In this document: positions 32,701 to 37,107 of the stretch, piece after piece
How the letters are laid out: each line of letters starts with the position of its first letter
Numbering within the stretch: the first letter of the stretch is position 1
Origin: Myxococcales bacterium
GTDB lineage: Bacteria; Myxococcota_A; Polyangia; JAHFDS01
NCBI GenBank assembly: GCA_023248855.1
Contig: JAHFDS010000022.1
Span: 1-37,107, forward strand
Length of the DNA: 37,107 bases
Direction of reading: 5' to 3'
The notes under the pieces: model-generated
What the model saw: the letters and a program-made list of their open reading frames with translations, nothing else
Told to the model about the DNA's origin: nothing
Databases searched by the model: none
Translations under genes and position numbers: made by a program

Positions 32701-35557
32701 ACTGCCCGCGCTCGCGCTCGCCACCGTCGAAGAGGACCCGGACACGGCCTTCATGATTTTCGACGATTTCCCGAACGTCGGCGTCGAAGCCGACGCGCAG
32801 AAAGTTCTGTTTCGCGCCTGGCTCCGGCAGCACCTCGAGCGACGCTCTTTCCGCCCCGATGGCGCCGAGACGCGCGAGCTTGGCGAGGGGTGGGCCCACC
32901 CGCAGGGCATCAACGCCGCGCGGCTCGAGCACGTGCTTCCCAACCGCTTCGACCAGTACCTGGCCCAGGTCCTCAGCGGCAACCTGGCCAAGGTCGAAGA
33001 AGTGAGCAAGTGGTTCCAGCATGTCGTGCGCGACAAGGGGCTGCTGCACTTCGAGAGCGACCTGTACTACCTGCAGCTCCAAGGCCTGAGCTTGAACCTC
33101 CGGCTCGACGCGAACTGGCTGCGCTGCCGCGACTGCGCGCGCATCCATCCCGAGGCCCTGGCCGACGCGTGCCCGGCGTGCCTCGGAGCGGTCGTCGAGG
33201 TGGACGCAGACTACCTCGACGCGCGCACGGGCTTCTACCGGCGCCAGGTGCAGCGCGCATTTGACGAGCGCGCTCTCGAACCGTTCGGCCTCTCGGCAGC
33301 GGAGCACTCCGCGCAGCTCACAGGCCAGCCCGACGAGAGCGCATTCAACAAGGTCGAGGAATACGAACTGCGCTTCCAGGACGTGCCGCTCGACAACCTT
33401 CCGCCGATCGACGTGCTGAGCTGCACGACGACGATGGAGGTCGGCATCGACATCGGCGCTCTCTCCGGCGTCGCGCTACGCAACGTGCCGCCGCACGTCG
33501 CCAACTACCAGCAGCGCGCCGGTCGCGCGGGCCGTCGCGGTCGCTCCATTGCGTCGGTCATCACCTACGCGCACGGCACCTCGCACGACGCCCACTTCTT
33601 CGACCACCCGGAGCAGATCATCTCGGGCGACGTGCGCGCGCCCGTTGTCTACGTCGAGAACCAGCAGGTACTCGAACGGCACATCCACGCCTATCTCGTG
33701 CAGCGCTTCTTCCACGAGCGGGTACCGCCGGACCCGACCAGCTACGACCTGTTTGGCTCCCTCGGTTCGGTCGAGCAGTTCCTCTCCGAGGCGCATCCGT
33801 GCTCGCTGCTGAAGCTCGAAGCGTGGCTCGATGAGAACGTCGGCCTCCTGCGTCGCGAGCTCGCGGGCTGGGTTCCCGGGTTCAGCTTCGGCCTCAACGA
33901 GCCCGTCGCCGAAGTCGAGGAAACGCTGCGAGGCGCCATCGACCGTACCAAGGCGCGCATCCGCGAGGTGTTGCCGGTGAACGAGTACGCGGCTCGCGAG
34001 ACGCTCGCTGACCTCGAGCGCGAGTCGCTGGAGCGTCGTCTGGAGGAGCCCCTTCTCGAGACGCTGATCGGACATGCCGTGTTCCCGCGCTACGCATTCC
34101 CGACCGACGTCGTCACGTTCTGGGTCTCGAAGCCTCGTCAACCCGGTGACGCCCCCGGCAAGCGCACCTTCGACTACGAGCCGCAGCGCGACCTGCAACT
34201 CGCGCTCACCGAGTACGCGCCCGGGCGAAGCCTCACCATCGACAAGTGGCGCTTCGAGTCAGCGGCGCTCTATTCACCCTACGAGCCGACGCCCGCGCAC
34301 ACGATCCAGCGGCAGCGCCCGTACACCTCCTGCAGCGACTGCTCGTGGGCGACAATGGATGCGTCGATGGCGCAGGCCACGCTGTGCCCGGTCTGCGGCA
34401 GCGATCATCTCACGCGCACCGCGTTCATTACGCCTGCTGGATTCGCGCCCGACCTCAACGCCAAGCGCGAAGTCGATCGCGGGCAGGCCATCAGTTACGC
34501 GGGCATGACCGACCGCGCGCGGCTCGAACCCCAGGACCCGACCTCGGCGTGGACCGAGGGCTGCGACAGTCGGCTGCTCCGGTGGACAGGCCCGCGCCGC
34601 CTCGTGATGGTCAACAAAGGCGTCGGCCAGCGGGGCTTCCGCGTGTGCCCTGACTGCGGCCGATCGGAGCCGGAGTACGGCCCTGGCTTCACCGCGACGA
34701 AGCTCATGAAGAACGGCGCCGCGACGACGCATCAGCACCCGCTCGAGAAGGGCGTCGTGTGCGCGGGCGTCGCCGACGGTCCCTTCTACCTTGGCCACGA
34801 GTTCCCGACCGATGCGCTGCTCTTGCGGCTTCGCGTAAAGGCCCCGGTTCAGCTCGGAGGGGCGAGCACCACGGGCTTGCTCACCCGCGCCTCGCGCATG
34901 GCGCTCTCGTCGCTGGTTGAGGCCCTGGGCCTCGCGGCGTCGCGTGTCCTGCAGATCGACGAAGGCGAGCTCTCGGGCTGGTGGACGCCCGTGATGGGCG
35001 GACGACCTGACGAGGCGCAGCTCTACCTCTACGACCTCTTGCCGGGCGGTGCGGGCTACGCGCGCGCCGTCGGCAACGACCTGCCGGATGTGCTCGACGC
35101 TGCCGACGCGCTTCTCGGCGGCTGCGACTGCCCGTCGTCCTGCTACCGGTGCATCCGCCACTACGGCAACAACTGGATCCACGCTTCGCTCGACCGCCAC
35201 GTCGCGCTCGCGCTCCTTCGCCACCTGCGCACGGGCGAGCTGCCGAGTCTCAGCGACCAGGACAAGGACCGCGCCCTCGTCGGGCTTCGCCAGCTCCTCG
35301 CGTTGCGTGGCATCACGTGTGAGGAGAACGCGATCCTCGGAGGCACGCGCGTCCCGCTCCTCATCCAACTGGCCAACTCGCGGGTGTGCCTCGACGTTCA
35401 TCATCCGCTGATCGATCCGCTCGCGCACGAGTCTCCGGTCGTCTCGGCGGCGCGCTCGCAGTTCCTCGAGGCCGTGTCGCTCGACGCGTTCGACCTCCTT
35501 CACGATCTGCCTGCCGCCGTGGCGCGCCTGAAGCTGCCGAGCGGAGCGGTGGGATGA
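29744..35557 (+). CDS. Giant DEAH-box helicase with C-terminal DUF1998-type cysteine cluster
   Basis: This 1,937-aa protein is a superfamily 2 helicase of the MrfA/DruE/DrmA-DrmB type. Walker A ATGTGSGKT is at 242-250, DEAH at 474-477, a TTTMEVGIDIG block follows, and QQRAGRAGRRGR is at 1256-1267. Between the lobes are zinc-finger-like pairs (CDACG, CRSCG; CRDC, CPAC; CSDC, CPVCG; CPDCG). The C-terminus carries LYDLLPGGAGY and then CDCPSSCYRC (C1794, C1796, C1800, C1803), the DUF1998/MrfA metal site. In DISARM the helicase (DrmA) and DUF1998 protein (DrmB) are separate; here both are one chain, as in Druantia DruE, which has similar size. The GTG at 29744 overlaps the UvrD stop; the longer upstream frame is shadow. 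It is likely the main DNA-translocating engine. Confidence 0.88.
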   Translation: MSNVNLHTFAEEGRLVDTDIVGFLRRKLDKGDKLDFTSIVEVAEAVLDALFDGWSPEQAADSIAELSPAADAALAAWADRAGGKVTKAEKTTRKVTVRKPAPSTRPPSVLERDPAGDERFTPTRLVRRLQEALRGYIESAYPLNDPTLVRARRRLLEEEAGGHLLAQEPYIETTTRYATSKATYGDLGLSAPLATFFSKLAKTASVQSTSEEARTVLFSSMYVHQERAFREFLVEGRDIVVATGTGSGKTECFLVPMLGSLYDEAVRSPRTFEQPGVRALILYPMNALVNDQLSRLRLLLGDPVVADAFKGLGKDRRFPRFGMYTGRTPYPGPRTTARDGERVKPLLDYYLGLSPEVEERLRRLGRYPAKDLQAFYAQNEARRRTYQSGKRAGQEYTDHNWERRLHTGPSDRELLTRQEMVHGAGSRPGHAPDVLVTNYSMLEYMLMRPFERPIFAETKRWLDQDGTQLLLVLDEAHMYRGAKGAEVAFLIRRLRARLGIHDRPDKLRVIATSASLGEGAAAVDAVKRFAADISGKRPESFETITGTREVPTPASPAPKEIADTLASLDLDGINEALDAPTLREKLAPLLPKSTNPSPSEHEVLAELHAALKNQPWVNQLVKEAAGQAIALGELAPRVFPGHPDARRALEALLTVSTLARNKADEPGLVPTRVHGLFRGLHGLYACVNAHCEGRQSEPGDPALLGKLFTTPRAVCDACGCRVFEIASCRSCGSPYLLAYSQDESLDRLSFLWGETEGALFRLELLPSAPRYTDRTELVRLHLRTGYLDIGNRFPDDEVRELAIWLNGDGKREASFDRCAMCQPAAPAKSRIYDFRTRGEQPFTALIEAQFAEQPPQKKDPRLPNHGRKVLVFSDGRQKAARLAPALEHSHARDLFRQVVALAAHELRDKGGLSAMQYLYPAVVHLCAHRGYDLFPAADEVEFHNHLGQVKGKTLQQTIAMANKGWLRATRSFAQAIFSELTDRYYSLPALALATVEEDPDTAFMIFDDFPNVGVEADAQKVLFRAWLRQHLERRSFRPDGAETRELGEGWAHPQGINAARLEHVLPNRFDQYLAQVLSGNLAKVEEVSKWFQHVVRDKGLLHFESDLYYLQLQGLSLNLRLDANWLRCRDCARIHPEALADACPACLGAVVEVDADYLDARTGFYRRQVQRAFDERALEPFGLSAAEHSAQLTGQPDESAFNKVEEYELRFQDVPLDNLPPIDVLSCTTTMEVGIDIGALSGVALRNVPPHVANYQQRAGRAGRRGRSIASVITYAHGTSHDAHFFDHPEQIISGDVRAPVVYVENQQVLERHIHAYLVQRFFHERVPPDPTSYDLFGSLGSVEQFLSEAHPCSLLKLEAWLDENVGLLRRELAGWVPGFSFGLNEPVAEVEETLRGAIDRTKARIREVLPVNEYAARETLADLERESLERRLEEPLLETLIGHAVFPRYAFPTDVVTFWVSKPRQPGDAPGKRTFDYEPQRDLQLALTEYAPGRSLTIDKWRFESAALYSPYEPTPAHTIQRQRPYTSCSDCSWATMDASMAQATLCPVCGSDHLTRTAFITPAGFAPDLNAKREVDRGQAISYAGMTDRARLEPQDPTSAWTEGCDSRLLRWTGPRRLVMVNKGVGQRGFRVCPDCGRSEPEYGPGFTATKLMKNGAATTHQHPLEKGVVCAGVADGPFYLGHEFPTDALLLRLRVKAPVQLGGASTTGLLTRASRMALSSLVEALGLAASRVLQIDEGELSGWWTPVMGGRPDEAQLYLYDLLPGGAGYARAVGNDLPDVLDAADALLGGCDCPSSCYRCIRHYGNNWIHASLDRHVALALLRHLRTGELPSLSDQDKDRALVGLRQLLALRGITCEENAILGGTRVPLLIQLANSRVCLDVHHPLIDPLAHESPVVSAARSQFLEAVSLDAFDLLHDLPAAVARLKLPSGAVG

Positions 35558-36708
35558 GCTTCTACGAGTTGCAGGGCCCCACCGCGTGGGCCGACCCGCC
35601 GTCCATGTGGAGCAGCACGAGCCTCGACGACGTGGAGGCGTGCCCCCGTCGCTGGCAGCTCCTCCGTTCGCGCTGGGGCGACTTCGACCGCTTCCCGGTG
35701 CGTCCGCACCCGGCGGCCATCGAGGGGCAGATCGTTCACGAGGCCCTCGACCGGCTCACGCGCGCGTGCGGCCAGCGAGGCAACCCGGCCTTCGGAAGCG
35801 CGGACTTCGCGGCGGCGCTGATCGATGCGGACTTCTTTCCGAGCTTCGCGCGCTCCGTCGCCGAGTGGCAGTCGCGGCTCGCGGCCCATCCCAGGCCCGG
35901 TCCCGCGTTCCGTCTGCGGGCGAGCGCCGAGGAGCTGGCCAACCGCGCCGTGCGCATGTTCCGCGAGCAGTACAAGCCCGGGGAAGATTCTGTATCGCAG
36001 GCCGCCGAACCAGTGTCCGCCGCTGACGGTATCGGGGCGCTCCTTCGGCGGAAGCGGGCGCTCTCGGAAGTGAGACTTGAACATCCAACGCTTCCGTTCA
36101 TTGGCGTCCTCGACCGCGTCCAGCTCGTGTCGGAGAGCGTGGAGATCGTCGACTTCAAGACGGGTAGGCCGAGCGCAAAGCACCACCAGCAGCTCCTGCG
36201 GTACGCTCTCCTCTGGTGGCGCGTAGCGGGCGACCTTCCGGTGCGGGTCATCGCGCAGTACCTCGATGGGATCGAATCATGGCCCGTCAAGGACGCACCT
36301 CTCGCCGAAGTTGAAGCGGACCTCGCGACGAAACTGCCTGTACTTGCGGGAGCATTGCTCGATCACCCAGCACCCGCGAAGGCAGGCGCTGGCTGCCTTG
36401 TCTGCCCGGTGCGTGCTCGCTGTGACCCTGGGTGGGCAGTCGGCGAGGAGGCGGCACGTCTCGATGGACGCGGAGATGCTGAGCTGGTTGTCACGGCGAA
36501 GGCGGGGGAATACGGGTTCCTCGGTCGGTCAGGGGCTGGTGCCGAAGTGGCGGTGACATACGACGCAGCTGTCGGCAGGCTTCTGCCGCCACTGGTCGAT
36601 GGTCGGACGGTTCGAATCCTGGAAGGCGTGTGGAAGGAACGGGAATCACAGCTGGAGATCAAGACATGGACCGAGATCTTCGTGGTGGCCGCCGCTCCTG
36701 CACGATGA
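35554..36708 (+). CDS. Cas4/AddB-like PD-(D/E)XK nuclease with Fe-S cysteine cluster
   Basis: This 384-aa protein is the last gene of the operon. It shows the RecB/Cas4-type nuclease set: H62 in GQIVHEAL, D187 in GVLDRV, D200-x-K202 in VDFKTG, and QQLLRYALLW. C30 (ACPRRW) together with C281, C284 and C290 (CLVCPVRARC) matches the four cysteines of the iron-sulphur cluster in Cas4 and AddB. Such enzymes are DNA exonucleases or end-processing nucleases. The last 75 residues are beta-rich and could be an OB-like nucleic-acid-binding domain. It occupies the place that the phospholipase-D nuclease DrmC has in DISARM. The ATG overlaps the helicase stop (ATGA). Its 3' end overlaps the convergent gene by 50 nt. 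Confidence 0.88.
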   Translation: MSFYELQGPTAWADPPSMWSSTSLDDVEACPRRWQLLRSRWGDFDRFPVRPHPAAIEGQIVHEALDRLTRACGQRGNPAFGSADFAAALIDADFFPSFARSVAEWQSRLAAHPRPGPAFRLRASAEELANRAVRMFREQYKPGEDSVSQAAEPVSAADGIGALLRRKRALSEVRLEHPTLPFIGVLDRVQLVSESVEIVDFKTGRPSAKHHQQLLRYALLWWRVAGDLPVRVIAQYLDGIESWPVKDAPLAEVEADLATKLPVLAGALLDHPAPAKAGAGCLVCPVRARCDPGWAVGEEAARLDGRGDAELVVTAKAGEYGFLGRSGAGAEVAVTYDAAVGRLLPPLVDGRTVRILEGVWKERESQLEIKTWTEIFVVAAAPAR

Positions 36709-37107
36709 CAGCGAGCTCCGTCGGCCCTTCCTCGGCTTCGCTGTCACGCGGCCCAGCGAGGGCGCCGCGCTCGATCGCCTGCGCGAGCGGCATGGTGGAG
36801 CCCACAGCGCGCCTGAACGCGTCCACAGCTGCAAGGTCGCCCGTCCTGGCCACCCGGATCCGCCCCTTGACGTTGCCCCAGCGGCGTCGTTGCGCCGGGG
36901 TCAGGGTGACCTTTTCGATGGCGGCGTGCTCGAGATCAAAGTAGAGGAGCACCTCTCGGACGCGCCCGCGGGCGCCTACCGTGAGCGACACTTTCCTTCT
37001 CCCGATGATCAGGGTGACCCTGCGTGTTCGGTGCGTCACCTGCACCGACCGCGGAACCAGCCGCAGGAGCTGGTCCAAGGTGACGTTCTTGGCGGTGGCC
37101 CGAAGGT
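36659..37107 (-). CDS. Unrecognised reverse-strand protein, 5' end outside window
   Basis: A reverse-strand frame is open from the right edge to a TGA at 36661-36659 and encodes at least 149 residues. Within the window a TTG at 37078 is the first possible start, but the frame stays open to the edge, so the true start may lie outside. The protein is rich in Arg/Val with clear strand patterning (VTLIIGRRKVSLTVG, VREVLLYFDLEH, then LTPAQRRRWGNVKGRIRVAR). No family is recognised. It converges on the defence operon with a 50-nt overlap of the two 3' ends, so it is a separate transcription unit and probably marks the operon border. Confidence 0.6.
   Translation of the reverse strand, partial: LRATAKNVTLDQLLRLVPRSVQVTHRTRRVTLIIGRRKVSLTVGARGRVREVLLYFDLEHAAIEKVTLTPAQRRRWGNVKGRIRVARTGDLAAVDAFRRAVGSTMPLAQAIERGALAGPRDSEAEEGPTELAVIVQERRPPRRSRSMS

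Noticed and set aside
1-37107. CRISPR array or insertion-sequence ends
   Set aside because: No regularly spaced repeats were seen, and no transposase or terminal inverted repeats; the Cas4-like nuclease has no Cas1/Cas2 neighbour.

Overview
The window is one high-GC bacterial region that reads almost wall to wall as genes. Codons are strongly GC-ended throughout. The composition would suit Myxococcota/Deltaproteobacteria or a similar high-GC lineage, but no housekeeping gene is present to fix the taxonomy. It is accessory DNA: a phage- or island-like integrative segment on the left and a very large, tightly coupled DNA-defence operon on the right.

Left segment (1 to about 9430). In order it holds the tail of an unrecognised gene, a DnaG-type zinc-finger/TOPRIM primase, a CobS-like MoxR AAA+ ATPase, a WGR-domain protein, a CobT-like protein (HExxH plus VWA), a DUF5131 'three-Cys' protein with its TcmP partner, an unrecognised reverse-strand gene, a HARE-HTH-like protein, an excisionase-like HTH protein and a tyrosine integrase. 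The integrase stops 8 nt before a sequence that matches, on the minus strand, the 3' end of an alanine-type tRNA or tmRNA including CCA. This is a classic attachment site. Four copies of an unnamed 26-nt motif lie just upstream of genes in this segment, all in the gene's own orientation, and I found none to the right.

Middle (9430-12184). A small ORF and an unrecognised reverse-strand gene are followed by a second TcmP/DUF5131 pair, reverse strand and in the opposite gene order. A 259-nt divergent intergenic region carries a 16-bp palindrome and a strong GC hairpin.

Right segment (12185-36708). Ten same-strand genes follow with almost no space: nine consecutive stop/start junctions are overlaps (8) or a 2-nt gap (1). 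The order is HTH protein; SNF2 helicase (DISARM DrmD-like) with a degenerate ImmA/IrrE-like zincin; giant adenine DNA methyltransferase (DrmMI-like); McrB with an EVE-like reader domain; McrC nuclease; an 866-aa protein with a LexA-type S24 Ser-Lys autoprotease domain; a 327-aa unrecognised protein; a RelE-like/UvrD helicase fusion; a 1,937-aa DEAH helicase with a DUF1998-type cysteine cluster; and a Cas4/AddB-like Fe-S nuclease. Parts of DISARM class 1, McrBC and DruE/MrfA-type helicases are thus joined in one transcription unit with an SOS-like protease. The likely job is modification-aware restriction of invading DNA. The protease fusion and the two unrecognised proteins are the most novel parts. 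An incomplete reverse-strand gene closes the window.
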